Below the pieces are notes generated by a model. That model saw only the letters and a program-made list of their open reading frames with translations, made no database searches and was not told where the DNA came from. This document shows, piece by piece, positions 53,101 to 62,700 of a stretch of DNA of 64,000 bases. The DNA is from CAZFLM01 sp964519955 (GTDB lineage: Bacteria; Armatimonadota; Chthonomonadetes; Chthonomonadales; CAJBBX01). Position 1 is the stretch's first letter. The number at the start of each line of letters is the position of its first letter. The stretch covers positions 1-64,000 of the forward strand of contig CAZFLM010000018.1 of the NCBI GenBank assembly GCA_964519955.1. Direction: 5' to 3'. A program made the position numbers and the translations under genes.

Positions 53101-53723
53101 AGTGCGCCGCTGTCGTCCTGGTTCACCGTTCGCAGGTCGAGCGTGTAGGTCACCGTGGGCGAGGTCGTGCTCGATAGCTCGGCCGAGGTGATGACCGCTT
53201 CCCCGCCGATCGCGCGTATCTGCACGTTCAGCGGCAGCCCCCCCTCCCCCCACGGGCCGCCGGTGCCTGCGTAGATGGTGGGCACGATCGAGCTCGGCAT
53301 CAGCATGAGGCTGCCGCTCGGGTAGTCATTGACTACGTTGAAACTGACGGTTGCCGGCGTCTCGGCGGCGATGCCCTGGCTCACGGCCGTCACCGTCAAC
53401 GTGTGGGCCCCGGTGGTCATGCCCCCGTCGAGCGCGAGAGCATACTCCCACGTGTTGCCCATCAGCGTCGCCTGCTGGGCCGCGCCACTGTCGAGCTGCA
53501 CCCATACTTCATCGGCCTGGTAGCAGCGTCCGTTCACGAGGTACGTGTTCGGATTGGCGACGACGCTGACGTTGTCGTCGGTTTGAGGGTTCACGATGTC
53601 TGCCCAGGGCGCCGCCAGTGCCGGCGAAACGGCCGCCAGCATCAGGCACAGCACCCAGACAGCACACAGAGCCATCCCGCGGTTGCGCGGCGGCCCATCT
53701 TGCCACGATAGCGGATGCATCAT
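50109..53723 (-). CDS. Secreted protein with multiple Ig-like repeats, 1204 aa
   Basis: A secreted or surface adhesin-like protein. After the signal peptide (ALCAVWVLCLMLAAVSPALA) come about ten Ig-like beta-sandwich modules of 85-100 residues. At least three in the middle, about 91 residues apart, share S-W-R/T-L-L-G-T-G, then S-Y-x-W-N-T and DGxHxLQLxVTD, so they spread by internal duplication. Others carry TVDNTAPAVTITSPPDGAI-type linkers typical of bacterial Ig/cadherin-like repeats. A last ~200-residue region is different (LLGYPSPSQYATKAMWVPIT; GKSVFKVGQQYVVTVSNAED). No cell-wall or type IX sorting signal seen. I start at ATG 53723, as AAGGAGACGAC precedes it. Likely roles are surface structure or substrate contact. 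Confidence 0.82.
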   Translation of the reverse strand: MMHPLSWQDGPPRNRGMALCAVWVLCLMLAAVSPALAAPWADIVNPQTDDNVSVVANPNTYLVNGRCYQADEVWVQLDSGAAQQATLMGNTWEYALALDGGMTTGAHTLTVTAVSQGIAAETPATVSFNVVNDYPSGSLMLMPSSIVPTIYAGTGGPWGEGGLPLNVQIRAIGGEAVITSAELSSTTSPTVTYTLDLRTVNQDDSGALCVPALYALTMGPDGLVTVSARYLEGATWSATYNRSVIVDTTRPTLAATIPSYATGLPVITGTTSDANGVVRVSVSLLYPDGTTVVTHNAELAPGSAAGIADPAAWGWTPPSALAAGTYQVTITATDSAGNLSLAQTGSIVVDTTAPTGALAVDRVLDADGNYYYPDAVTDNIVFTITANDANIASWVLQDNGAATAISGVANVAAQTYNYPTATKDGRHTFRLVVTDQVGTSTTVDLANPVMIIAPPTPVVTAPTAGQYLKGNVTVAGSNGTAYAASWTLLGTGLATAPNGTGSFVSYNWDTTASSDGSHSVQLRVTDKAGVTATSAAVAVTIDNTAPAVTITSPPDGAIISGTVSVTATVVEANPSAWRLLGTGLATDPSGAGAFPGYSWNTTSSADGAHALQLQITDLAGSSTLSAPVDVTVINTGAAPQITNPVDGSFVKGTVTIAGTSGTATPKSWRLLGTGISPDPSGLLGFTSYSWNTVGLDGPHALQLEVTDLVDSVQTSTTVNVTVDNGTPAPTISAPAANALFSTATVAIAGTVGTSHPDTTKVVVLVDGSSVTPVAVAAPDFSTTYTTAAEERTHTIVAQVTNLAGTMGQSAPRTFRVDRTGPRLKIDIPVEGASVRNPVTISGSIIETWPGSATLTVTPAPPGGSTGVYDLGTTTGSFTVTLPDLTVGQVYTATLTATDEAGNAGASVTAGDETVSFTVVSTPTAKLTLLAAAGAVNENGTPVTPIADPSNSIYPDAAIYLGAAYRVAVTGAQGILRGDFTNQNGWRLQLNGTTLDQQTAATNPKTWSWASPPASLTTEGALAFRLVALNGAGEQSAPATITATYSETPPTIGVSYPPLLGYPSPSQYATKAMWVPITPGSSMGLRFRITPTNGVPLKVVSDVPQVTLQIRIAVVDKVKKTWSEGALVGATYNLAAAVRGTSSTTNGTATLSGSAKTGYTVVWNIPIGKSVFKVGQQYVVTVSNAEDVVSNQSAAVKRFIRIGLN

Positions 53724-54204
53724 GTCGTCTCCTTTGGCATCTTCCTCAGTTCGGAGCACGTGGGGGGGGGACATCCGAGTGGGCGCCCTGGCGACAGAAG
53801 CGCCGCGACGGAGTGCTGCAGCGGTACCGCTCGGGAGGCCGCGCTGCGGAGCACGGCCGAGGCGTCACGACGCAGACACACGGTGGAAGAAGCGAGGCGC
53901 GACAGTGGGCGCCGACGGGGAGAGCCGTCAGCGGGGCCGACCGGGCGAAGAAGCCCGTTGGCAACGAGCCATCGAGGAGTGCGAGGCATTGCTTCCAGAC
54001 CTGGTGTGCCGCGTCTAGACCGCACCGTCCGCTGGACACTGCGCGCGCCGCCGTAGGCGGCACGCTATGCAGCGCGGGTTCTTGCCTTCACGCGCCGCCC
54101 GTTGAGGCAGGCGGCGACCTCGCTCGTACATGGACGCTAGTGGGTTCGCACCTCGCTCGGCAGTTTCCTGCATGGCAAGGTGCGAGGTCCCGGTGTTTTT
54201 GCGG
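53724..54204. other. Intergenic stretch, no gene seen
   Basis: About 480 bp upstream of the Ig-repeat gene. It must hold that gene's promoter, but I cannot point to a convincing -35/-10 pair. A run of nine or more G lies near 53762-53771. Open frames here have shadow-like composition. Confidence 0.4.
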
Positions 54205-54249
54205 GGCGGGCGCCGAGCGGCTCCGTCGCGGCAGCCGCGGGCGCCCGCC
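54205..54249 (-). terminator. Terminator-like stem-loop
   Basis: GGCGGGCGCC (54205-54214) pairs perfectly with GGCGCCCGCC (54240-54249) around a 25-nt loop, starting 9 bases after the stop of the minus-strand gene. No U-tract. Confidence 0.45.
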
Positions 54250-54257
54250 TGAGCCCA

Positions 54258-56219
54258 TCAGCCCAGCAGCAGCGTGCTGGTGGACCACGGCGCGAGGCCG
54301 GATACCGTCTCCGTGCGCTCGCCACCCGCCATCCGGATGCGCACGTCCGCCCGCTCGATCGGGTCGAGCCCGGCGTTCAGCAGCACCACGGCTGCCTTGG
54401 ACCGGTCGAGCGACATGCGGACGAAGGGCACCAGCGGCACCACCTCGTCGACGCGAACCGGCAGCCCGCCCCGCGTCACCCAGTCCGCCATCTCGACGAG
54501 CTGGGAGCGCTTTGGCACGGACTGCAGGAACATCCAGGGGGCATAGCCCATCACCACCACGCGGCCGCCGAGCCGGTTCTCGAACGCTGTGAGACACGGA
54601 CCGATGGGCCGGCGGAAGTAGTCGCGCATCTCCGCCAGTACGCGCACGCCATCGGCGACCGGCTCCAGCACGGCTCCCATGCCCTTGGCGGCCCAGAACT
54701 CAATGCGCGCGTCGCGGATCTGCCCGGCGTGCGCCCCGTTGATCGGGTCGGCGGTGAACTGCTCCATCGCGCCGTTGCTGACCTGCCTCGCCACGCGCAC
54801 GCCGGCCAGGTCCGACATGCCGCGTTCAGCCAGGACCGAGAGCGCCTCGACATCCATGAGCACGCCGCCGGACAGCAGCGCGCGCAGCTCGTCGTCGGCG
54901 ACGGCCTCCGCCATGCGCCCACCCAGCACCGCGCCCCACGGCGGCGGCTGCACGCCATCCCACGGCTCGACGCTCAGCGGCAGCCCGATCTCTGCCAGGC
55001 AGTAGGTGATGGCGCTGCCGCGGTCCCAGTGCGCTCCGAGCCACGGCTGCCCGGGCTGCACGCTGCACCGCGCGGCCACGTCGCCGTGCCACACCGGCCA
55101 CAGCCCCGCGGCGGGCAGACCGGCGGCATGGGCCACGAACGCCTCCCACTCGGGGCGCACCTTGCGGATGGCCGGCAGGAACGCCTCGCACTCGCCGAAC
55201 GGGCCGCCCCACATTGGCAGCATGTTCAGCGCGACGCCCTCGCAGCCGGTCGCCAGCGCGAGCGTACACTCCGACAGCAGCGCGGTAACGGACTTCCGCA
55301 GCTTCTGGTAGGGGAAGTTCTCCAGCTCGTACTGGATGTCCGCGATCTCCGGCATGGCGGCGGCATCCCGCGCCCCTCTGCCGATGTCCAGCACCTTCCC
55401 GATCATCGCGCCCGGAGTGGCGTCGCTGTAGAAGCCGCCGCCGGGCCGCAGCTTCGTCGCCTTGAGCGCTTCGAGCCATCGGAGAGCCGGCGCGCCGGAG
55501 TACAGGTCGCCCGCGCCCGCGGTCATCAGGCCCGTGGCGATCGATGGGTCGACCCCGTGGATGGCCGCCTCCACGTCCTCCAGGAGCGACGTGATGGAGT
55601 CGGCGTTCTGCCGCACCCAGGCAGCCCGCACATCGCCGCGCGCCGGGTCGTTGAGGGCCGCAACGAGGGAGCCGCGATCGAACCGCTCTCCCAGCGCGCT
55701 GGAGATCATCTCGACGCAGAGCGGGCAGAAGCAGGCGAACGGCACGCCGTGGTTGCCCATCCGGATGTCGTCGTCGATCCAGATGAAGTCCGGGCGCGCG
55801 CCGGCCATCAGCTCGTACTTGCGCCGGACGTAGGCGCGCAGCTCGGGCGTGTTCACGCAGGCGCACCCGGTCGACGCGGCCCCATCCGGCCCGACCATCG
55901 GCTGGAACGGAAGCGGCGCCATCGTCTCCCACGCCTCGTTCAGGTGCCCGATCGTGGTCAGCACGTTGATGCCGACGCTGGCGATGCCAGCGGCCTTCAT
56001 CGCCGCCACGCGCCGCCCCAGCAGCTCCGCCCGCGCCTCCAGCACGTCCATCGGCAGGTAGAGGTGGTGGGTGATGGACTCGAAGAAGGCCACCTCGTCG
56101 AGCCAGTCGCGGTTGGCCCGCACCTGCTCCATCAGCTCGTCGAAGGCCTGGTCCGTCTCGTAGTGCGGCAGCCCAACGCGCCAGGAGAGCCTGAGCCCCC
56201 GGCCGGTTCGTGCGTTCAT
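54258..56219 (-). CDS. Cytoplasmic glycosidase-like TIM-barrel protein, 653 aa
   Basis: No signal peptide, unlike the other carbohydrate-active candidates here. The first ~400 residues look like a TIM barrel of the GH-A kind (FFESITHHLYLPMDVLEARA; AGIASVGINVLTTIGHLNEA; PDFIWIDDDIRMGNHGVPFA, followed by CFCPLC). Next is a flavodoxin-like domain (ITYCLAEIGLPLSVEPWDGV; LRALLSGGVLMDVEALSVLA) and a small C-terminal beta domain (AVVLLNAGLDPIERADVRIR). This order matches GH42-like proteins, but I cannot assign catalytic residues with confidence. The Asp/Cys-rich IDDDIR-CFCPLC stretch recurs in uncharacterised proteins of this type. GAAGAGGA precedes the ATG. Confidence 0.7.
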   Translation of the reverse strand: MNARTGRGLRLSWRVGLPHYETDQAFDELMEQVRANRDWLDEVAFFESITHHLYLPMDVLEARAELLGRRVAAMKAAGIASVGINVLTTIGHLNEAWETMAPLPFQPMVGPDGAASTGCACVNTPELRAYVRRKYELMAGARPDFIWIDDDIRMGNHGVPFACFCPLCVEMISSALGERFDRGSLVAALNDPARGDVRAAWVRQNADSITSLLEDVEAAIHGVDPSIATGLMTAGAGDLYSGAPALRWLEALKATKLRPGGGFYSDATPGAMIGKVLDIGRGARDAAAMPEIADIQYELENFPYQKLRKSVTALLSECTLALATGCEGVALNMLPMWGGPFGECEAFLPAIRKVRPEWEAFVAHAAGLPAAGLWPVWHGDVAARCSVQPGQPWLGAHWDRGSAITYCLAEIGLPLSVEPWDGVQPPPWGAVLGGRMAEAVADDELRALLSGGVLMDVEALSVLAERGMSDLAGVRVARQVSNGAMEQFTADPINGAHAGQIRDARIEFWAAKGMGAVLEPVADGVRVLAEMRDYFRRPIGPCLTAFENRLGGRVVVMGYAPWMFLQSVPKRSQLVEMADWVTRGGLPVRVDEVVPLVPFVRMSLDRSKAAVVLLNAGLDPIERADVRIRMAGGERTETVSGLAPWSTSTLLLG

Positions 56220-56280
56220 CGCGTTCCTCTTCGTGTGTCGGTTGTGATGTCAGCCAGACATATCCGCCACCATCCCTTGG

Positions 56281-56678
56281 CCGTCATCCCGCCAGGGATC
56301 TGCATGTGACGTTGGGCACCTGCGCGGCGCCCCCCAGCCCCCAAATCCTGGGGGAGTGCGGTTAGCCGCGGCACGCCCCCGTCCCGTTGCCGCGCGCCGT
56401 AGCCGTCATCCCGTCAGGGATCTGCACTTGACGTTGAGCGCCCGCGTGGCGCCCCCCAGCCCCCAATCCTGTGGGAGTGCGGTTGGCCGCGGCACGCCCC
56501 CGTCCCGTTGCCGCGCGCCGTAGCCGTCATCCCGCCAGGGATCTGCTCTTGACGTTGAGCGCCCGCGCGGCGCCCCCCAGCCCCCAACCGTGGGGGAGTC
56601 GGGTTGGCCGCGGCACGCCCCCGTCCCGTTGCCGCGCGCCGTAGCCGTCATCCCGCCAGGGATCTGCTCTTGACGTTA
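56281..56678. repeat. Tandem repeat, about 3.3 copies of 121-122 bp
   Basis: Units begin at 56281, 56403, 56524 and (partial) 56645, each opening CCGTCATCCC followed by an AGGGATCTGC stretch and TGACGTT. The rest of the unit holds GGCGCCCCCCAGCCCCCAA and GGCACGCCCCCGTCCCGTTG. Copies differ by a few bases. A single further copy of the opening segment occurs at 59671-59703. No protein-coding look; position is between two minus-strand glycosidase-like genes. Confidence 0.9.
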
Positions 56679-56732
56679 GGAGCACGCCCGGCCCATGGCA
56701 GATGGTGGCCCAGGCCAGGATGACGCACGAGC

Positions 56733-56749
56733 GCCGTGGTGGGATGGGC
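56733..56749 (+). repeat. Dispersed repeat copy (GCCGTGGTGGGATGGGC)
   Basis: The same 17-base sequence occurs at 63879 and 63955, where identity extends to about 30 bases. It marks a dispersed intergenic repeat family in this genome. Confidence 0.65.
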
Positions 56750-56810
56750 CTGAGCCTGCCCTGAGCCTGCCGAAGGGTGCCCGTCCAGTACCGCGCGTGG
56801 ACAGGCCGGG

Positions 56811-59162
56811 TCAGCGAGACCGTCCGCGCACCGCCCCGCCCATCATCGCACTCCGCAGCGAATGTGCGGGCACCACGACCTTCGCGCGCCCGATCGCCTT
56901 CGTGACCGGACCGGCGGTCGAGTTGTACAAAATCACCTCGCCGTTCGCCAGCGGCGTCGCGTACACGCCGTCGTATGCCGCATCAAGTTCGGCGCGGGCA
57001 GGAGCCTTCCTGCGCACCGCCCAACGAATGGCCTCGCAGAACGCGCGGATTGCGGTGGGCTGGCCGGGCACCGGCGCCGACGCCTGCACGACGAGGCCCG
57101 CGCCGACGCGAACCGGCCCACTCGCCCTGCCGGCTACCTCCGTGCCCGCCGTCTCGTCGCCGTCCACGAACCGAGGCGCCAGGCCCGCGGGCACGACCAG
57201 CACGCCGCCGGCCTTCACCCAGCGAACGATGGCCGCCAACGCGCCGGCGCTCACGTAGTCGCCCTCCGGCCACGCCAGCACCCGGTAGCGGTTGAGGGCG
57301 CCGTCCTCGACCAGGCGCTCGTCGACGATGTCGTAGGCCAGCACGTCGCGCAGCACCGGGCCCACGGCAGCCAGCCCCTGCGGATAGCCGGTCTCCGGGT
57401 GGAGGCGGTGGTCGGTGGTCGGGTAGAAGAGCGCCGCGTCGATCAGCGGACGCTCCCTCGTGAGGAACGCGCCGAACTCCTGGAAGGTGCGCACCGCGCC
57501 AACCGGGTTCTGCCCCCAGTCCCAGTAGCCCCAGCTCCCCAACGAGACCGCCTCCATGAAGCGGCCCACCTCGCCCTCCGGCGTGATGCCGCCCGGCGGC
57601 TCCGACCAGTACGCCTCGCCATAGAACCGGGCGGCCGTCGCGATGCGGTTCAGCATCGAGGCGGAGTTCTGGGCGAAGGGCAGGTAGCCGCCGTGCGTCG
57701 AGCGCATCTGCGCGCCCGTGCCCCGCAGCGCCTTCGGGATGCCGGTGTTGTCCTGACCCAGCAGCACGTTCTCGTCGCCATTGCCCAGGGGCACCACCAG
57801 CAGCGACTGCGGGAAGTGCTTCCGCGCGATGCGGGTCACATCCGCGGTGAAGCGCGTCATGCTGTCGTAGTACCAGTCGATGAAGTCGAGCCACCGCCGC
57901 CGGTTCCGTGCCGATGCGCGCACGTCGAAGGGCCGGCCGTACGCGTTGGGCGGGTAGTCGACCGCGTCGAAACCGCCCCACGAGGTGCCCCACGCCGCGT
58001 TCAGCTTCTCAACGCTGCCGTACCGGGCGCGCGCCAGGTCGCGGAACGAGGTGCGTGCGTCGTCGTCGCCGCACCAGTAGTCGGGCTCGGCGGTGCCTTC
58101 TTTGCCGAAGAGGCGCGTCTCGTCCGGGTGGTAGCCGGCCGGATAGGTCGCCTCCCCGAAGTCGCCGTGGATGCTCAGGTAGATCGCCGCGACGTTCTTC
58201 GTGCTGCCGCCGTAGTGCGCGGCCATCGCGGCGTAGCCCTCGTCGAACCGGCGCAGGATGCTCGGGCTCCAGATGGACATGCAGGCAAGCACCTTGCCCG
58301 AGCGCAGCCCGCGGCACGGCACGAACGCCGCCGTCTTGCGGTACCACGCCGGCGGCCAGTGGAAGTGCGGGAAGTACTGCCACTGCAGCCCCGCCTTGCG
58401 GCACGCGGCGAGCCCGGCATCCGCCTCCGTCCAGTCCCACACGCCCGGCGACGTTTCGTTCACGTCGAGGTGCTGCGAGTCGGTCTGCGACAGGCTGAAG
58501 CCGATGGACCGCACCACGTGGTTCTGCACCGCGCCCATCACGCTCGTTCCGAGCAGCATCGGCGGCCCCGGCTTGCCGGCCCGGCGCACGGGAACCGGGG
58601 GCGCGGGCGGCGGCTTCAGCCTCGGCAGGTCGGCGGGCGTCACCAGCCCCGAGGGGTACACGTTGCGCGGCGTGATCAGGATGGCGTCCAGGTAGAGCAG
58701 GTAGGCACGCTCCAGCCCGTCGCGGCGCTCGTTCACGCGGATGGTCAGCTCGTGCGGACCCGGCTGGAGCGATGTCGTCGTCAGCTCGATCCACCCCATC
58801 GCGGTCGAGACGCCGAAGCTAGCGATGCCCGCCGGAAGCGTGTCGACGGTCATGTGCCCCCACGGCCCCTTGTCGATGCGCCACCAGAAGCTGCTGGTGG
58901 CGCCCGGCAGCGACGCCGCCGCCCACGCGTGGTACCGGCCAGGCTCCGCCACCTCGAACGGGAACCGCGCATGGTAGCCGTCACCCGGCGGCGGAGTACC
59001 CGTCCACAGCCGCAGGATCTGGTCGCCGCTCACGACCTTGGGGAACTCGGCCGGCCCACCGAAGTCGTGGTCGCGGCAGGCCTCCGCCTCGATGAAGATG
59101 TCAGGCTGCGTCGCCGCGGGACCAGCCGACAGCAGGCACAGCAGAGCTACGAATGGGAACAT
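56811..59162 (-). CDS. Secreted GH42-like glycoside hydrolase with N-terminal carbohydrate-binding-like domain
   Basis: Likely exported beta-galactosidase-like enzyme, 783 aa. After the signal peptide (MFPFVALLCLLSAGPAATQ) there is a carbohydrate-binding-like beta-sandwich to about residue 165 (FIEAEACRDHDFGGP; GRYHAWAAASLPGATSSFWW; LQPGPHELTIRVNERRDG). A TIM barrel follows, about 200-590, with NETSPGVWDWTEADAGLAAC, VAAIYLSIHGDFGEATYPAG (candidate acid/base Glu) and FYGEAYWSEPPGG (candidate nucleophile Glu). The order N-E-x-x-x-x-x-W then G-D-F-G-E fits GH42. A flavodoxin-like trimerisation domain (ALFYPTTDHRLHPETGYPQG; VLAWPEGDYVSAGALAAIVR) and a small beta domain finish it. GAAGGAGG at 5-base spacing fixes ATG 59162 over a longer open frame. 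Confidence 0.85.
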   Translation of the reverse strand: MFPFVALLCLLSAGPAATQPDIFIEAEACRDHDFGGPAEFPKVVSGDQILRLWTGTPPPGDGYHARFPFEVAEPGRYHAWAAASLPGATSSFWWRIDKGPWGHMTVDTLPAGIASFGVSTAMGWIELTTTSLQPGPHELTIRVNERRDGLERAYLLYLDAILITPRNVYPSGLVTPADLPRLKPPPAPPVPVRRAGKPGPPMLLGTSVMGAVQNHVVRSIGFSLSQTDSQHLDVNETSPGVWDWTEADAGLAACRKAGLQWQYFPHFHWPPAWYRKTAAFVPCRGLRSGKVLACMSIWSPSILRRFDEGYAAMAAHYGGSTKNVAAIYLSIHGDFGEATYPAGYHPDETRLFGKEGTAEPDYWCGDDDARTSFRDLARARYGSVEKLNAAWGTSWGGFDAVDYPPNAYGRPFDVRASARNRRRWLDFIDWYYDSMTRFTADVTRIARKHFPQSLLVVPLGNGDENVLLGQDNTGIPKALRGTGAQMRSTHGGYLPFAQNSASMLNRIATAARFYGEAYWSEPPGGITPEGEVGRFMEAVSLGSWGYWDWGQNPVGAVRTFQEFGAFLTRERPLIDAALFYPTTDHRLHPETGYPQGLAAVGPVLRDVLAYDIVDERLVEDGALNRYRVLAWPEGDYVSAGALAAIVRWVKAGGVLVVPAGLAPRFVDGDETAGTEVAGRASGPVRVGAGLVVQASAPVPGQPTAIRAFCEAIRWAVRRKAPARAELDAAYDGVYATPLANGEVILYNSTAGPVTKAIGRAKVVVPAHSLRSAMMGGAVRGRSR

Positions 59163-59220
59163 GAAACCTCCTTCGGTGGATCTCGCCCCAGGGCCCGCCC
59201 TCGACCGCCGCCGCCCTCCG

Positions 59221-59632
59221 CGATCCGGCACAACGGCCCGGCGAGGCACGGAGGCCCCACCCTATACCTCGCGTCGCGCAGCTCACCCCACCACGGCCCT
59301 TCGCGATCCGGCAGAACGGCCCGGCGGGGCACGGAGGCCCNNNNNNNNNNNNNNNNNNNNNNNNNNNNNNNNNNNNNNNNNNNNNNNNNNNNNNNNNNNN
59401 NNNNNNNNNNNNNNNNNNNNNNNNNNNNNNNNNNNNNNNNGGCAGAACGGCCCGGCGGGGCACGGAGGCCCCACCCTACACCTCGCGTCGCGCAGGCCGC
59501 CATTGACCGCCGCCCGCGGCAGCAGACCACCCACCAGGCGGGCAGGGACGCCCGCCCCACCACGGCCCTTCGCGATCCGGCAGAACGGCCCGGCGGGGCA
59601 CGGAGGCCCCACCCTACACCTCGCGTCGCGCA
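59221..59632. repeat. Repeat array flanking the scaffold gap
   Basis: A ~60-base unit (CGATCCGGCAGAACGGCCCG, then CACGGAGGCCCCACCCTA and CCTCGCGTCGCGCAG) occurs at 59221, 59304 (cut by the gap), 59441 (5' end in the gap) and 59573. Spacers contain CACCACGGCCCTT and a CAGGCGGGCAGGGACGCCCG palindrome. The true copy number is unknown because of the gap. Confidence 0.85.
59341..59440. other. Assembly gap of 100 N
   Basis: Exactly 100 N, the usual placeholder for an unknown distance. It falls inside a repeat array, so the assembler most likely failed there. The real length may differ greatly, and a gene could be missing. Confidence 0.97.
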
Positions 59633-59670
59633 GCGTGCCCCACCACGGCCCACTGCGCCGCATCCCCTGG

Positions 59671-59703
59671 CCGTCATCCCGTTAGGGATCTGCTCTTGAC
59701 GTT
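59671..59703. repeat. Single dispersed copy of the 121-bp repeat's opening segment
   Basis: CCGTCATCCCGTTAGGGATC and the bases that follow match the start of the tandem units at 56281-56678, and the preceding CATCCC-TGG also matches 56268-56280. This shows the element is dispersed as well as tandem. Confidence 0.8.
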
Positions 59704-59764
59704 CGACCTTCGCCGTTGGCCGTTCGACCTTCGACCCGCGACGCCCAAGCCGACGCCCGCTGCC

Positions 59765-62700
59765 CTACCGCTTCACCACCCGGATCCACTCGATCTCCAC
59801 CGCATCGCCCTTGCCGCCGTTGAAGTCGACGCGCAACTGGCGGATGGTCCCGCGCCACTGCGGGTGCGCCGTCAGGTCCACCACCACGTCGTGGAACTGG
59901 CCGTCGGCGGGCAGGTGGAAGGAGACGCAGCGAGCAGGCGCGATCGGCCCCTCGCTGTTGGCCCAGAAGAACTCGCCGCTGGGCTTACTCACCCGTGCCC
60001 GCATCGCGAAGCCGGTCACCTTCTCCGCGGCGATGGCGAATGGCGGGCTGACGAAGTACGGATCGCCGCCGGTGATCTCCATGCGCACCGAGGCAGCGGC
60101 CGCGGCGGGCTGCGTCAGGTCGTTCGCAGGCGCCCATCCGAGCGCGTCGCCGCCGTCGCCGAAGCGCCACTCCGTCTGGTCCGGCGCCGGCTCCACGCGG
60201 CGCACGCCCGACACGCTGATGGACGCCGGCGCCGCGCCGAACTTCAGGCACACGGTGAGCAGGCCGAGGCGTGGAACGTACTTCCACTCGCCATCGGCCA
60301 GGACTCCACCCGTCTTCTCCGCCAGCGGCTTGCCATCGACCGACACCGCGGAGGGCTTGCCGATCGGCAGGATCGCGACGGTGCCGGTCTGCCCGGCGAA
60401 GTAGCTCGCCTGGGCGGTCAGCGTGCCATCGCGCAGCGAGACGCCGGACACGTTGCCCGGCCCATTCACCGCGATCCAGCCGTCGGCGGCCCGCACACCA
60501 TCGGCGCCGGAGTTCCAGCCCACTCCCTGCAGCCGGAACACGTTGCCCATGATCGCGTTCGGCGACAGCATGCACCCCACGCACTCGACGTTGGTGACCA
60601 TGTTCCAGTTGTCGGTGTAGGTGCCGTAGTCCTTGGGCCGCGTGGACTGCTGGTTGATGCCGGAGATGGTGATGCCCTCGCCGATCGCCCGCCACGGGAA
60701 CGACTTGTCGTAGCGCGCCAGCTCGATGCAGGCGTTCGCGTAGTCGAGCCCGTTCCACTGCACCGGCACGCCGAACCACGAGCCGGTGTAGAAGGTGGCG
60801 CCGAAGATGGGGATCGTGGCATACGCCATCAACTGCGGCATGTCCGGCGCGCGCCACGCATAGACGAACGGCAGGCCCGTGCGCGCCCAGAAGATCGCTC
60901 GCTGCAGGTACTCGCGCTTGCCCGTCATGCGGTAGCCGGCCAGATAGGCGCGACACGCCTGCCCGGACGCCAGGATGTCCGGCGAGTGCAGCGGGCATTC
61001 CCACACCTGCGAGGCGCGCGGCACGTCGAACCGGTCCATGAACGCCAGCCCGCGCAGCCCGGCCTCCAGCGTCGAGCGATCGCCGGTGCGCAGCGCCCAG
61101 TTGAGCAGGTTCTCCGTCGGCCCCGCCACGATGCCGACCGCCGTGTCGCCGTCTAGGCCGAGCGCCTTGCGGGGGCCGTCCGGGTGGAACACGTAGCGGG
61201 CGCCCTCGGGCTGCGCTTCGGCCGCGCCACGGCCGGCCAGCAGCGCCGCGCCGACGGCCGCGGTCGGGTCGCCCACGCCCCGCAGCGCGAAGGTGAGGTC
61301 GTTCGTTCCGGCGGCGACCTCCTGAGCCCGGGCGCTCCAGGCGGCCGCATCGGTACGGGTGGGCCGCAGCCGCGCCATCGTGTCGTACATCGCCGCCACG
61401 TTCAGGTCGCGCCCCGGCGCCCAGCCCACGACCGGCATCCACGCCATCGCCGACGCCTGCCAGAGCACTGTCTCGTAGGACTTCATGCACATGTCGAGCG
61501 TGGCCTGGTAGTCGCGCGCCTTCGGCGGCATCGCGGGCGCTTTGGCGGCCCCACCGCAGAAGCGCTGGTACCAGATGAGCGGCGCCGCCGTCACGTCCGC
61601 GTCCGCCTCGGCGAAGATGGACGCGCTCAGCGTCAGCGGCTTGCCGGGCGCGAGGTGGTACGGCCTGGCGGCCAGCAGCGTGTTGGTCGCCACGTAGTCG
61701 GGGATCGAGGGCAGGAACACTCCCAGCAGATGGTTGCGGCGGCTCTCGACGAAGTTCGGCGAGGCGAAGACAGCGCTCGGGCGCGTGCGCCGGCCGTCCC
61801 ACTTCTGCAGCGGGTCCCACATCACGCCCACGATCGCGCGGTCCTTCTCCACCGCCATCGCCGGGATGGTGACCCAGTTCGGGTGCGGCGCGAAGCGCGT
61901 GTGCATCGGCGGGGCGATGTCCAGCGCCGAGGAGGAGCGCTCGCCCTTCACGAGCCACTCGACGCCTGGGAACAGCGCATGGTCTTGCTCGTCGCCGAAG
62001 CTCCCCTCGCCCGCCCACAGCCACGGCCCCTGGAAGGCACGCAGAGAGACAGGTCTGGCGGCCGACACGCGGTAGTTGGCATCGATCCAGGGCTTGCCGG
62101 TCGACGTCGAGTACGTCGCGTCGACCGCGACACCCGCCCGCGAACCGTGCAGCTTGAGCGTGGCCGACTTGCCGTTCGATGAGGCCGAGACTGGCGTCAG
62201 CGGCACCGAGACGGGCTCGTGGTCGCCACTGAGGGCGACCCGCGCCAGATACGGCAGGTAGCCCATCGTGCGGGCGCGTCCGCCGGAGAGCAGATCGACG
62301 CGCGCCGCCTGGAAGCCGCCAGGGCCCGCCACCAGCACCAGCCGAACGCGGCCGCTGCCGATGGCCGCCACGGACTTCCGCGCCACTGCGAACGTGCCGG
62401 TGCTCGCCACCTCCGCCCGGGCGCTCGCCACGATCAGGCTGGTGGACGCCCGCGCCGGCGCGGACAGCCCGCTCCCGGCCAGCTTCACGGCGACGGCTGC
62501 GACGCCCGCCTTGCGCGGCGCCACCGTCCAGCGAAGCGTCGCGCTCTCGCCCGGCTGCAGCTCGGGCAGCGCCTCGGCCGGCGATGCGACGGCCAGAATC
62601 GAGGGATCGGAGACCAACTCGGGGTGCAGCGGCGCGACGGCCGCGCCGCCGTCGTTGCGCACGCGCATGGCCAGGCCGACGCGCTCCCCCACCGCGCAGA

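Noticed and set aside
54201..54204. Intrinsic terminator with U-tract at the TTTTT near 54195-54199
   Set aside because: The T run is on the plus strand, while the nearby hairpin belongs to a minus-strand gene and would be followed by A residues.
56281..56678. CRISPR array or small coding gene
   Set aside because: The 121-bp units vary little along their whole length and lack spacers. The open frame across them translates to repeated Arg/Gly-rich text.
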